From Alteromonas abrolhosensis (GTDB lineage Bacteria > Pseudomonadota > Gammaproteobacteria > Enterobacterales > Alteromonadaceae): a DNA stretch of 64,000 nucleotides. The position numbers and the translations under genes were made by a program. The stretch lies in NCBI RefSeq assembly GCF_001953635.1, contig NZ_MEJH01000003.1:697197-761196 (forward strand). Reading direction: 5' to 3'. Shown one piece after another: positions 1 to 9,228 of the stretch. The notes under the pieces were generated by a model, which had not been told where the DNA came from, did no database searches, and was given only the letters and a program-made list of their open reading frames with translations. Within the stretch, counting starts at the first letter, position 1; every line of letters begins with the position of its first letter.

Positions 1-204
1 CTGACGAATTATTACAGCATCAATTTTGTAGTCTTCTACAAGTTTAGCGAAAGTGCTTTGAAAGCTTTTTAGCCCCTTTGCACTGGTATCAGCAAGCGTT
101 AAACGGCGCGTACGGCAATCTGGCAAATGAAACAAACCGTCAGCCAGCGACACTAAACTAACAATTGCTTCATTACCTTTTAAATCTACACCACAGACTT
201 TCAT
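1..204 (-). CDS. DUF3010 family protein (3' part cut by window edge)
   Basis: The first 68 residues of a protein beginning MKVCGVDLKGNEAIV are visible; the rest lies beyond position 1. The opening and the internal LPDCRTRRLTLAD and FAKLVEDYKID stretches match the DUF3010 family as I remember it, a small protein of about 140 residues found in marine gammaproteobacteria. Its function is unknown. The ATG is preceded by an A/T-rich stretch with no strong ribosome binding site. No domain with a known reaction can be claimed. Confidence 0.8.
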   Translation of the reverse strand, partial: MKVCGVDLKGNEAIVSLVSLADGLFHLPDCRTRRLTLADTSAKGLKSFQSTFAKLVEDYKIDAVIIRQ

Positions 205-296
205 ATTTATTCCTAATTACGTTTGCCTGTCATTATAACGCGTTTCGCACCATTTGAATCATCAAGTGGAAGGGCATTGCTCCCTTATTAGATGAT

Positions 297-2951
297 TTAA
301 CTTAACACCGATTGAATTGTGTCTTTTGACAGCGGCTTAACAAAATGCTTATCGAACCCTGCAGCTTGTGAATCCTCTACGTATTTTTCTGAGCCCCATC
401 CGCTTTGCGAATAGAACTTAACATTCTCTGCTTCAGGTAGGGCTTTAAGCATTTTAACTAGCTCATATCCATCAATATCCGGCATGCCGATATCAAGAAA
501 CACAAAGTTAGGTTTGAAAGCTTTAAATTCATCCTCAGCGTCTTTTGGAGAAGTAACCCCTAGAGCCGTCACGCCCATAGACTCTGCCAATAAGCAGTAT
601 GCGTCGATAAGATCGGCATTGTCGTCAACGAACATAACTTTACTTTTACTTTGGATTACAGGCTCGACTTCCTGAACATCAGACTGCTCATACGCCATTT
701 TAGAAATGGGTAGTCTAACTTCAAAAGTACTTCCTCGACCCAGCCCTTCGCTCATCACCGACACTTCACCATGATGCAACATAACCAGCTTGCTCACCAA
801 GGTAAGCCCTATTCCCAAACCACCTTTTGTATGGGTAGAGTGCGCTTCAATTTGGGTGAACATGTTGAATACGTCTTTAAGCCTGTCTTCAGGTATGCCC
901 ATGCCGTTATCTTTAACAGCAACAACAACCATAACGCCTTCTTCTCTAATATCTACGCTTATCTCTCCAGCCTCATTGGTGTACTTAGCCGCGTTGTGGA
1001 TAATGTTTGAGAAAATCTGGCTTAAACGAGCTTTGTCACCGTAAACCGTCACATCTTCTTGAAGATAGTTTACAGTTAAGTGATGTTTCTTTGCTTTGAC
1101 TTGTTGCTCAACGATTTCAAGAGAATCTGAGAGCACGTCTTGAATGCTTAGCTTTTCGAACTCAAGCTTGACCTTACCTCGTGTAATTCGCGACACATCC
1201 ATCAAGTCGTTGATAAGTTTGGACATGTATTCAGCTTGACGATTGATAATAGCAGTAACTCTTTTGCGAGTTTGATCATCGTCTACCGTTTCTAAAATAC
1301 TTGCCCCGGACATAATCGGCCCCAACGGATTTCGCAATTCATGGGCTAATGTGGCTAGAAATTCATTTCTGTAATTATCTTGCTTTTCAAGCTCTTGAAT
1401 ATTGTTATGCATGCGCTCTTGAACATCTAACGCATAAACCAGAAACATTCTGTTTAGACGATTAGCAGTATCGACATCCGCATTATCAAAGCTCGTCGAT
1501 CGCCCTTTAATGGTACGGGTATGGATAGCGAATGATGCTCTAGGTTTAAGCCGCTCAGCTTTTGGAGCATCTTCAGACTTTTCATCTTTAGCGCCAATCC
1601 ACTTTTGAACTCGATGGGTTTCCTTCCTAAACCAAGCAGTAAAGTATTGTTTCTTTTCAAACAAAGGAATAATCATGATGCCAGCAATACCGTATTGACG
1701 GGCTTCCGGGTAATCCTCATAAAGCGAGTCGTTGGTATAAGGGAATCCTCGCTGGCTGCGCACTTTGGAGAAGATTTCCTTGATGAGCTCTATTGGCAAG
1801 GTAGAACCTAAAGTAATGGTCTCGTACTGTGAATAATAGACAAACCCTGAACTATTCAGCGCTTCTAAAAATGCTTTCTCACCGCTTTTAACTACACGAC
1901 TGATAGGGTTTGCCGGGCCTATCCTGTCTAGCATGGCATCCACAGCATCATCGGTTGCACTCTTCTTACGTTTCGCGATCTCTTCTTCTTTCGCTAACAA
2001 ATGCCAACTAAACAACTGGCTTAGGTTTTCACATTGAAGCCTAACGTCTTGTGGAATATAGTTTGGCTCCCGGTGATGGCATGAAATAAGCCCGTACAGC
2101 TCACCATCTGTTACCAAAGATATCGAAAACGAAGCGCGCAAACCTTGGTTTCTTATGTATTGAAGATGGATGGGCGAGAACGTTCTCAGCAGCGAGCGAG
2201 TAAGATCGAGCGGCTCTCTTCCCGACTCCGCTGGGGAAGGTATTAACTTGGCAGGCGGCAATTCTGTATCAGGAGTAAGCCTTACCCAATTAGTTTTGTA
2301 CAGTTCCCTTGCTTGCTTTGGTATATCTGATGCAGGAAAATATAAATCTTGATAGGAATCCATATCTTCTGCTTTAGCTTCTGCTATCACTTTCCCCGAG
2401 TAGTCTTCATTAAATTTGTAAAGCACCACTCTGTCCATATTTGTGAGATACCGAATGGTAGACACCATTTCTTGGGCCATATCTCTTAGCGAAGTCATTT
2501 CTTTAAAGCGTGGCGCAATGGACATAGCGTAGAGCTTAATAAATTGCTCTGCACCGTAAGTGTCTCTAAATTCGGTTGCTGGCTCTAGCTCAACAACATA
2601 GTGACGTCCGGAATCATAAACCACCGCAAGATAATCTATTGCCGCGCCATCCTTTAAAAGCGAGGCTTTTAAATGGAGTTTTATAGGCAGTCTAATCTTG
2701 GTTTTGGTAACCCTAGCGAAGGTCTCTTCTAGAAATGCTCTTTCATCTGTGTCAGAAGAGAGAATATCCAAGAAGTGTTTGCCAATGAGCTGCTCCGTGA
2801 AAACGGCGTCGCAGTTCTCACTGACAATTGAAATCTTTAAGTCTTCGTAACTAAACGCAATTAAGAAACCATAGCTTTGTATGCTTTCAGGAATATGTAT
2901 TGGCTCATCTTCGCAACGTTCGAAGTTAAAATGTGGAGGGGGCTGTGACAT
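297..2951 (-). CDS. Bacteriophytochrome hybrid histidine kinase (PAS-GAF-PHY-HisKA-HATPase-REC)
   Basis: An 884-residue soluble red/far-red light sensor kinase with a fused receiver. Cys13 lies in ERCEDEPIHIP, where bacteriophytochromes attach biliverdin. PASDIP (206-211) and SPIHLQYIRNQG (259-270) are chromophore-pocket signatures of the GAF domain. The PHY domain follows, with tongue-like residues W440-x-R442 and PRASF near 470. The HisKA phospho-acceptor is H537 in HELRNP; the ATPase shows the N-box around 651 and GLGIGL near 711. The C-terminal receiver has D776/D777, phospho-acceptor D820 and K872. There is no separate output domain, so phosphotransfer to another partner is inferred. No heme oxygenase for making biliverdin is present in the window. 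The gene stands alone and convergent genes are absent. Confidence 0.93.
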   Translation of the reverse strand: MSQPPPHFNFERCEDEPIHIPESIQSYGFLIAFSYEDLKISIVSENCDAVFTEQLIGKHFLDILSSDTDERAFLEETFARVTKTKIRLPIKLHLKASLLKDGAAIDYLAVVYDSGRHYVVELEPATEFRDTYGAEQFIKLYAMSIAPRFKEMTSLRDMAQEMVSTIRYLTNMDRVVLYKFNEDYSGKVIAEAKAEDMDSYQDLYFPASDIPKQARELYKTNWVRLTPDTELPPAKLIPSPAESGREPLDLTRSLLRTFSPIHLQYIRNQGLRASFSISLVTDGELYGLISCHHREPNYIPQDVRLQCENLSQLFSWHLLAKEEEIAKRKKSATDDAVDAMLDRIGPANPISRVVKSGEKAFLEALNSSGFVYYSQYETITLGSTLPIELIKEIFSKVRSQRGFPYTNDSLYEDYPEARQYGIAGIMIIPLFEKKQYFTAWFRKETHRVQKWIGAKDEKSEDAPKAERLKPRASFAIHTRTIKGRSTSFDNADVDTANRLNRMFLVYALDVQERMHNNIQELEKQDNYRNEFLATLAHELRNPLGPIMSGASILETVDDDQTRKRVTAIINRQAEYMSKLINDLMDVSRITRGKVKLEFEKLSIQDVLSDSLEIVEQQVKAKKHHLTVNYLQEDVTVYGDKARLSQIFSNIIHNAAKYTNEAGEISVDIREEGVMVVVAVKDNGMGIPEDRLKDVFNMFTQIEAHSTHTKGGLGIGLTLVSKLVMLHHGEVSVMSEGLGRGSTFEVRLPISKMAYEQSDVQEVEPVIQSKSKVMFVDDNADLIDAYCLLAESMGVTALGVTSPKDAEDEFKAFKPNFVFLDIGMPDIDGYELVKMLKALPEAENVKFYSQSGWGSEKYVEDSQAAGFDKHFVKPLSKDTIQSVLS

Positions 2952-3166
2952 GGGGGTCCTGAAATCCGGGCAATAAATTATACTTTAGTCTAAATGCGGA
3001 AACTATCATATCGTACAACACGTTGATAGTTAACTTTTTCATCAAGAGCCTATCGGATTAATAAATTCGCAAATGTCCCCCTATACATCTGCGAAGATAC
3101 CCTATATAGGCTGCGCAGGTTACTATCTAACAATAACCTTCGCGACTTCCTACTAATTTTCAGCAC

Positions 3167-4357
3167 TTAGTTTAAAGGGTTCAGCTTTATTAGCCTTCCA
3201 CCTTCTTTATCTTCAAGTACATAGATATTACCCATGCTGTCTTGCTCTACTTCGCGTACCCGCTTGCCCCACTCGTAGCGTTCCGCTTCTTCAACCTTCC
3301 AGTTACCTTCATCGTCTTTGTTAAAGGCAACACGCACCAGCGCTTTTGAAGACAAGCCGCCTATAAAGCCATTTCCCTTCCAGTCGCTAAACTTATCGCC
3401 TTTGTAAATGATAAAACCAGCAGGACTTATTGCGGGAACCCACGCCAATTCAGGTGACTTAAAGATAGGGTAGTCTTCGTGGTTAGGAATTTTTACACCT
3501 GAGTAATGGTCGCCCTGCGATACTGCTGGATAACCATAATTGCGACCGCGTTCAATAATATTGAGTTCATCACCATGGCGCGGCCCCATTTCATGCGCCC
3601 ATAAATTACCTTGTTCATCAAAATCGATGCCCAGCGGGTTGCGGTGCCCTAACGTCCAAATTTGCTCTGTTACACTACCTTGCCCATAAAACGGATTATC
3701 TTCAGGCACGCTACCGTCATCGTTTAAGCGCAGCACCTTACCCAAATTCATTGCCATGTTTTGAGCAGGCGTGAATTTCTGCCGCTCGCCCGAGGTAATA
3801 AACAAATGGCCATCTGGTGAAAACGCCATACGGTGAGAATAATGCCCATTGCCGGTCATTTTGGGCGACTGACGCCAAATTAGCTTTCTATCAGACAGCT
3901 CTGCCCCATTATCAGTAATGGTAAGCGTGGCGCGTTCAATTACGGCACCACTGAACGCATCGTCTTTCTCATCTCTTTCTATGTAAGAAATATAAATAGT
4001 GTTATTAGACGCAAAATCAGGGTGGATAATTACGTCACCCAAGCCACCTTGCCCGCGAGCAACAACACTTGGCACGTTGCTTACGGAAAAGCGTTTTTGC
4101 TGATTTTTATCAAGCAACCACAACTTGCCTGCTTTTTCTGTTACCAAGCTATGCCCGTCGGGTAGAAAAGCCATTGCCCAAGGGTTGTCAAATGACGTAA
4201 GCACATTACCCGTTACGGTAGTGCCTTTACTGCCTTTCATTTCAAGTTGCTCCGACGAATTAGATTGAGCCGAAGCAAAAAAAGACGTGGCAAAGAGTGT
4301 AAGTAAAAGCGCTATTTTTTGTCGCGCGTATAGGGTCTGCATTAATTTTGTTTGCAT
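3167..4357 (-). CDS. PQQ-dependent aldose sugar dehydrogenase (YliI/GDH-B type), periplasmic
   Basis: A six-bladed beta-propeller sugar dehydrogenase predicted to oxidise aldoses in the periplasm with pyrroloquinoline quinone. Family signatures seen are LVTEKAGKLWLL, GQGGLGDVIIHPDF, the GNGHYSHRMAFSPDG stretch with the conserved His, GHRNPLGI and HEMGPRHGDELN. A signal peptide (basic start, hydrophobic LLLTLFATSFFASA) supports export. The ATG at 4357 gives a compact signal peptide; an in-frame GTG at 4399 would add 14 residues. No PQQ biosynthesis genes are in the window, so the cofactor source is unknown. The gene is transcribed alone and divergently from the TonB receptor. Confidence 0.88.
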   Translation of the reverse strand: MQTKLMQTLYARQKIALLLTLFATSFFASAQSNSSEQLEMKGSKGTTVTGNVLTSFDNPWAMAFLPDGHSLVTEKAGKLWLLDKNQQKRFSVSNVPSVVARGQGGLGDVIIHPDFASNNTIYISYIERDEKDDAFSGAVIERATLTITDNGAELSDRKLIWRQSPKMTGNGHYSHRMAFSPDGHLFITSGERQKFTPAQNMAMNLGKVLRLNDDGSVPEDNPFYGQGSVTEQIWTLGHRNPLGIDFDEQGNLWAHEMGPRHGDELNIIERGRNYGYPAVSQGDHYSGVKIPNHEDYPIFKSPELAWVPAISPAGFIIYKGDKFSDWKGNGFIGGLSSKALVRVAFNKDDEGNWKVEEAERYEWGKRVREVEQDSMGNIYVLEDKEGGRLIKLNPLN

Positions 4358-4734
4358 TGTAGTTTTAACCTTATTGAAGGTTCGCGTACTGCTAAACACA
4401 TTACTAATGTGCCACGCAAATAGTTATGGTTAGGGGTGATTACGTTAATTTGTTTGGTTGGGTTTACATTATTCCGATAGTTGCTTAGGTGTATTTTCCG
4501 CCCATAACTAGCCTCGCTGCTTTTGATTAAATAACGTCTTAGTCCATCACTTCACAACGCCCAAAGCAACAGATCAAACCTAATTAAACTTTTCTTCATG
4601 TCTCAGCGACATTTCGGCGACATCTGCTTTGTTAATCTTCATGTGTTTCAACAAACTCAATCAACTTATTAAGGTAATCACATGAGAAAACAAAACAAAT
4701 TGATATCCTGGCTAAGTCACAGAGGGGCAACAAT
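4358..4734. other. Intergenic region between divergent genes, with a short upstream ORF
   Basis: This stretch holds the divergent promoters of the sugar dehydrogenase and the TonB receptor. No operator is recognised. Its right end contains an 18-codon reading frame (described separately) that runs into the start codon of the receptor gene. The rest is A/T-rich with no convincing structure. Confidence 0.5.
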
Positions 4735-4738
4735 ATGA
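4682..4738 (+). CDS. Putative 18-residue leader peptide overlapping the TonB receptor start
   Basis: ATG at 4682 opens a frame MRKQNKLISWLSHRGATI ending in TGA at 4736-4738. The stop overlaps the receptor ATG (4735) in an ATGA arrangement typical of translational coupling. An AAGG-type ribosome binding site lies about ten bases upstream of the short frame, and AGAGGGG lies inside it ahead of the receptor. The arrangement suggests a translated leader, but a frame this short can arise by chance and no homologue is recognised. Confidence 0.3.
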   Translation: MRKQNKLISWLSHRGATI

Positions 4739-7119
4739 ATAAGCAAGTAAAGTCCCGCTCCATATTGGGTTTATGCGCTGTTTTATTTGTTTTCCCGCTT
4801 ATTTCCCATGCCGACGAATCGCCCGGTGCACTGACGATAGTGGTTAAGGATCAAGTCACTGAGCGACCAATTCCCAGCGCTCTAATCACGCTTAAAGAAC
4901 GTGAAACTGCCTCTACCCAAACACTTGAGACTAACGAGCAGGGTCGAATAATGGTTGATGAGCTCAACCCCGGGCTCTATTCAGTGAATGTAAGTAAGGC
5001 AGGGTTTGCCTCGTTATTTGAACCCAGCATTCGCGTTATTACACGAAAGAACGCTAGGCTTGATTACGAGCTAAGAGCTGAATCGATAGAAGTCGTTGAA
5101 GTAAGAGCGCAACAGTCAGATTTATCGTCGTCAGCCTCTAATGTTTACATTGATAGAGAATCACTGCGCAGCGCGGTTGGGGGCGGAGCCGACCCACTTT
5201 TGTCGCTAGACGGTTTACCTGGACTCGCTTCTGCAAGCGAGTTTGCTAGCTTCAGCGTGCGCGGAAGAGGCCCAAGAGACAACCTGATATTTGTAGACGA
5301 CTTCCCGTTTGATAAAGCCATTCACTTCGACGCAACCCTAGGTGAAGAAGAAGATGTTGGCGGCGGCGGTAGATTCTCCATTTTTGCGCCCAATGTTATT
5401 AGTGGTGCTGAATTTTCTCCGGGTGGCTGGGGCCCTGCATATGGCGGCCGTGCAGCATCGCTACTTAAGTTAGATGTGGCAGAAGGCAACCCAAGCCCTT
5501 CCGCTAGTTTTCGCTATGACCTTGCCGGTTTTGAGGTAGGTTACGATGGCCCAACTGGCATTACTGAAGATTCAACATTGCTTGTTTCTGCAAGACGCTT
5601 GGACTTTGGTGAACTCTTTGAAACCATTGACGAGCTGGACATTGGTAACCCTGTATTACGCGACGCCATAGTAAAGTCTGTAATACCGGTAAATCAAAAC
5701 CATACGCTTGAAGTGCTACTAATAGACACTTATGAAGACTACGAAAGAAATGTGAGCCATGTTTTTGCATCGCCAAATTTTGAAGATGTAGCGCTACTTA
5801 ATTTCAAACAAGACAGCGACCTGTATGGTTTAACACTACAATCACTTATTGGTGATAATGCGGTTTGGACTAATAGAATCTATTATCGAAAAAGTGACAA
5901 GGTGAGTTCAGAAGGTGAAGCCTTCCCTGATCAAGCTCCAGAAGGCGCACCTGCATCAGATTTTCCCGTGCGCGAGAACATCATTACAATTGGTGAAAAC
6001 GAAACAGAAATTGGATGGCGCACCGACTTTGAAACAATAAATCAGTGGGGATTATTTAGTGCGGGCGCGCGGTTAACTCAAATTGAGCTAGATTACGACA
6101 CTATGCTAGACGGTGATTGGATTAGATACGTATACGACGACGATGATTTTAGAGCCAATCCTGAGCAGCGCTACATTGTGCTAACGCCTGAAAACATCAA
6201 TTCTTCTATACGTCGAAAAGAAACAAACTATGCGGGCTATGTCGACCAGAAATTTGAGTTCAGTGATTGGGATTTCAGCACAGGATTACGTGCCGAGCGC
6301 GATGGCTTTGCCGACCAAACTGTTGTATCACCTAGGTTTAGCGTCAACTGGCAGCCTACTACCTCAACACGATATTTTGCAACAGCTGGTCAATTCTATC
6401 AGTCTCCGCGATATTTAGAGCTGGCAGCCAATGAATCGAACAAACTGAAAAATGAGAAAATAACGCATACGAGTGTAGGCTTAAAACACACTATAACTAA
6501 AGATTGGTCGGTGTTGGCGGAAGCGTACTATCAAAATTTAAAAGATATAGTGGTAGACCTTGATAGAGCAAATGGTACCTTTGCCAATATTGGCGACGGT
6601 TCATCTTATGGGTTTGATATTGTATTAAACGGTACAATCCAAGAAGGGCTTTATGCCACCGCCACCTACTCGTATAACGACGCTGTAATTGACAGAAAAG
6701 ACGGGCGTGGCGACGTTGCCGCTGAATTTAGTCGTGAGCACGTAGCCACAATAGGCCTAACGTGGGAAATAAACGACCGCTGGAAAGTAGCAGGGCGCTA
6801 TAAATATCTGTCTGGCACGCCTGACGATCTATTTATCATCCATTCTGATGTGCTGGGGCCGGGCGAACCTTTACGCTATTCGAAAGAGGTTACGCAGCGC
6901 AATGTGGGCCGTAAAAGTGGCACTGGTTTACTGAATGTACGTGTGGACTATCGCCGCGCTGTTGGCCCTGTAGATATCACAGCCTTTCTTGATGTCATTA
7001 ACGTAACGGCTGCATCATCGGGAGATGAAAGTGAGTTTGACTACCGCCGTGGCGTTGAAGTAATAGACAGCAGCGAAGCCGAGCCGTTAATTGGATTGCG
7101 CTTAGACTACGCTTGGTAA
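4735..7119 (+). CDS. TonB-dependent receptor with N-terminal carboxypeptidase-regulatory-like domain
   Basis: A 794-residue outer-membrane receptor. After a signal peptide (to about residue 26) comes an Ig-like carboxypeptidase-regulatory domain (about 30-115, GALTIVVKDQVTERPIPSA through GLYSVNVSKAGF). The plug follows from VVEVRAQQ, which resembles a TonB box, through SFSVRGRGPRDNLIFVDD. A beta-barrel fills the remainder and ends in the aromatic-rich LRLDYAW expected of a terminal barrel strand. The substrate cannot be read from sequence. A response regulator and sensor kinase follow with a 14-bp gap and a 1-bp overlap respectively, so the three probably form one transcript and the kinase may sense the same ligand or the state of the receptor. 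Confidence 0.85.
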   Translation: MNKQVKSRSILGLCAVLFVFPLISHADESPGALTIVVKDQVTERPIPSALITLKERETASTQTLETNEQGRIMVDELNPGLYSVNVSKAGFASLFEPSIRVITRKNARLDYELRAESIEVVEVRAQQSDLSSSASNVYIDRESLRSAVGGGADPLLSLDGLPGLASASEFASFSVRGRGPRDNLIFVDDFPFDKAIHFDATLGEEEDVGGGGRFSIFAPNVISGAEFSPGGWGPAYGGRAASLLKLDVAEGNPSPSASFRYDLAGFEVGYDGPTGITEDSTLLVSARRLDFGELFETIDELDIGNPVLRDAIVKSVIPVNQNHTLEVLLIDTYEDYERNVSHVFASPNFEDVALLNFKQDSDLYGLTLQSLIGDNAVWTNRIYYRKSDKVSSEGEAFPDQAPEGAPASDFPVRENIITIGENETEIGWRTDFETINQWGLFSAGARLTQIELDYDTMLDGDWIRYVYDDDDFRANPEQRYIVLTPENINSSIRRKETNYAGYVDQKFEFSDWDFSTGLRAERDGFADQTVVSPRFSVNWQPTTSTRYFATAGQFYQSPRYLELAANESNKLKNEKITHTSVGLKHTITKDWSVLAEAYYQNLKDIVVDLDRANGTFANIGDGSSYGFDIVLNGTIQEGLYATATYSYNDAVIDRKDGRGDVAAEFSREHVATIGLTWEINDRWKVAGRYKYLSGTPDDLFIIHSDVLGPGEPLRYSKEVTQRNVGRKSGTGLLNVRVDYRRAVGPVDITAFLDVINVTAASSGDESEFDYRRGVEVIDSSEAEPLIGLRLDYAW

Positions 7120-7133
7120 TAAAGGAACAATTC

Positions 7134-7835
7134 ATGTTACAACCGCCGGGGGCATTGCCCATTAGAGTATTAGTTGTTGAAGATAATCGCGATATCTGTG
7201 ACAACATTGCCGCTTATCTTGAAAAGCATAACTTCATACTCGATTTTGCCTATGATGGCATAAGCGCAATGCACCTGGCTGTTACTCATGCTTTCGACGT
7301 AATTGTGCTAGACCTTACGCTTCCTGGGATGGACGGTCTGCACTTTTGCCAAAAGCTGCGAACTGAAGCCAAACTTCAAACGCCGTTACTTATGCTTACC
7401 GCCAGAGATACGCTTGACGACAAAATTAAAGGCTTCGAAGTTGGAGCAGACGACTACTTGGTTAAACCCTTCGCCTTGCAGGAGCTTCACGTACGACTTC
7501 ATGCACTGTTTAAACGTAGTAACGGCAAAGCAGAGAACGTATTAACTGTGGGAGATCTCACGCTTAACAAATCAACCCTACAAGTTCACCGCAGTGGACA
7601 ACGAATTGATATCACACCTACCTGTATGAAGCTGCTACAGCGATTAATGGAAGTCTCCCCTTCTGTGGTGACTCGCGATACACTTGAAACGCTACTTTGG
7701 GCAGATGAACAGCCTGACGGGGATGCGCTGCGATCGCACATGTATAAGCTACGGCAAGCTGTTGATAGGTCGTTTGAGCAACCGCTAATCCACACGGTTC
7801 ATCGCATAGGATATCGAATTGCTGAGGATATGTAG
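7134..7835 (+). CDS. OmpR/PmrA-type response regulator
   Basis: A 233-residue receiver plus winged-helix regulator. Receiver residues are E16/D17, phospho-acceptor D60 in VIVLDLTLPGMDG, T89 in LTARD and K111 in VKPF. The C-terminal domain (about 130-230) has the OmpR-type DNA-binding pattern ending HTVHRIGYRI. The ATG at 7134 is preceded at a good distance by AAAGGA (7121-7126), which decides it over an in-frame TTG at 7113 that would overlap the receptor gene. The stop overlaps the GTG start of the kinase gene, so the two are translationally coupled. Likely targets are the receptor or neighbouring genes (inference). Confidence 0.92.
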   Translation: MLQPPGALPIRVLVVEDNRDICDNIAAYLEKHNFILDFAYDGISAMHLAVTHAFDVIVLDLTLPGMDGLHFCQKLRTEAKLQTPLLMLTARDTLDDKIKGFEVGADDYLVKPFALQELHVRLHALFKRSNGKAENVLTVGDLTLNKSTLQVHRSGQRIDITPTCMKLLQRLMEVSPSVVTRDTLETLLWADEQPDGDALRSHMYKLRQAVDRSFEQPLIHTVHRIGYRIAEDM

Positions 7836-9070
7836 TGGTGTATAAGCACAGTTTACGCAAACGCGTAGCCATAGCCTTTGCCATGTGTGTTGCTGTACTA
7901 AGCATAGTATGGGGCTTTGCTTTTTTTAGTGGAATTAGGCTAAGCGAAGACCGCGTATTGTCGCAGCAACTTGAAGTAGCCGCTGAAAACTACCCTGCCC
8001 TTACATCAAACCTGCAAAGCTATACCCAAATTGATGACTTACCAGCTTCCCTTAGAGAGTGGGCTCGCACCAACCCAGAAAAGGGGTTGTATGAGTTTGA
8101 TGCCGAAGAATTGCACGTTGCAGTAATAACCCCTTCCGGCTCCACACAAAGCGCCTATGTCGTTTTTGACGTTGCTGGCATTGAAGCCAATTCATCAGAA
8201 GACTGGTGGCTGCTACTTGCTATAACTGGCGTGGTCGGCACATTAGGCCTGTTTGGCTTTATCTTAGGGTTATTTATTATGCGCAAAGCGGTGGCGCCCG
8301 TGGTGGAACTTGCTAGCGTTGTTGCAAAAATTGACCCCAAACATTTAACTGCCGACGATCATAAACGCATTAGGTCGAGCCGATTTGTAGATGACGAAGT
8401 AGGCCTGTTAGCGATGACAATTGAAAAGACCCTTGAAAGAGTTAGCGACTTTGTTGAACGCGAACGCAATTTCACCAATGCAGCCAGCCACGAATTACGC
8501 ACGCCAGTGACGGTAATTTCGGGTGCGCTCGAAATACTTGAACAAAGTGATTTGGATAATGGTGACAAAAAGGCGCTAGATAGAATGCGGCGTGCCACGC
8601 TGGACATGAAAAACATGATTGAAATGTTTCTGTGTTTAGCCCGCGAGACCGATGACGGCTTGTATAACGAAAAGTTTAGCGTTGCGCCCTTAGTGTATAA
8701 AGCCATTGACCAGCAGCGCTACCTTTTGCGAGGAAAGTCAGTTGATATTGAACTAGACGAAGCGGCAACCCCCTGCATTTACGGGCATCCACAGGCTTTT
8801 TCTATCGCCGTTACAAACCTTGTGCGTAACGCGTTCGAACACACCTTAGATAACCAAGGCCCTGTCAGCGTAATAATTAAAGACAACGAACTCATTGTAA
8901 GCAATCACACAAATAAGCATGTTAGCCAGCAGGTAACATTACCTGTCGAATCCCATATAACAAATAACGGCCTTGGTTTAGGCATTGTGCAGCGTTTGTG
9001 TGAGAAAAATAAATGGACGTTTTCACTAAGCACATCTGAAAATCTAGTCGTTGCTAGGTTGTGTTGGTGA
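7835..9070 (+). CDS. Membrane sensor histidine kinase with an atypical ATP site
   Basis: 411 residues: TM helix about 11-33, a periplasmic segment of roughly 90 residues, TM helix about 124-149, a HAMP-like linker, HisKA with H219 in SHELRTP, and an ATPase domain with N-box NLVRNAFEHT (328-337) and GLGLGIV (379-385). The usual G1 motif DxGxG is not visible: where it should be the sequence reads LIVSNHTNKHV, so the ATP lid is short. Several PmrB/QseC-like kinases also have reduced lids, so activity is still possible. It starts with GTG overlapping the regulator stop. The periplasmic domain matches no sensor family I recognise. Confidence 0.88.
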   Translation: MVYKHSLRKRVAIAFAMCVAVLSIVWGFAFFSGIRLSEDRVLSQQLEVAAENYPALTSNLQSYTQIDDLPASLREWARTNPEKGLYEFDAEELHVAVITPSGSTQSAYVVFDVAGIEANSSEDWWLLLAITGVVGTLGLFGFILGLFIMRKAVAPVVELASVVAKIDPKHLTADDHKRIRSSRFVDDEVGLLAMTIEKTLERVSDFVERERNFTNAASHELRTPVTVISGALEILEQSDLDNGDKKALDRMRRATLDMKNMIEMFLCLARETDDGLYNEKFSVAPLVYKAIDQQRYLLRGKSVDIELDEAATPCIYGHPQAFSIAVTNLVRNAFEHTLDNQGPVSVIIKDNELIVSNHTNKHVSQQVTLPVESHITNNGLGLGIVQRLCEKNKWTFSLSTSENLVVARLCW

Positions 9071-9228
9071 GTGTAGTGCTTATAAAAAGCTGCTGGACAA
9101 ATTGCAGAGAAAGGCTGCGAAACGTATACACAATTAGCTAGTGAGAGCCTGGTGAGAAAATTGTTTGCATTGACCGAATAATATTAGGAACGTACTCTGG
9201 TATGTTCACGGGTAATGGAATACACGAA

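Noticed and set aside
3167-4399. PQQ dehydrogenase start at GTG 4399
   Set aside because: It adds 14 polar residues before the signal peptide; ATG 4357 yields a conventional leader.
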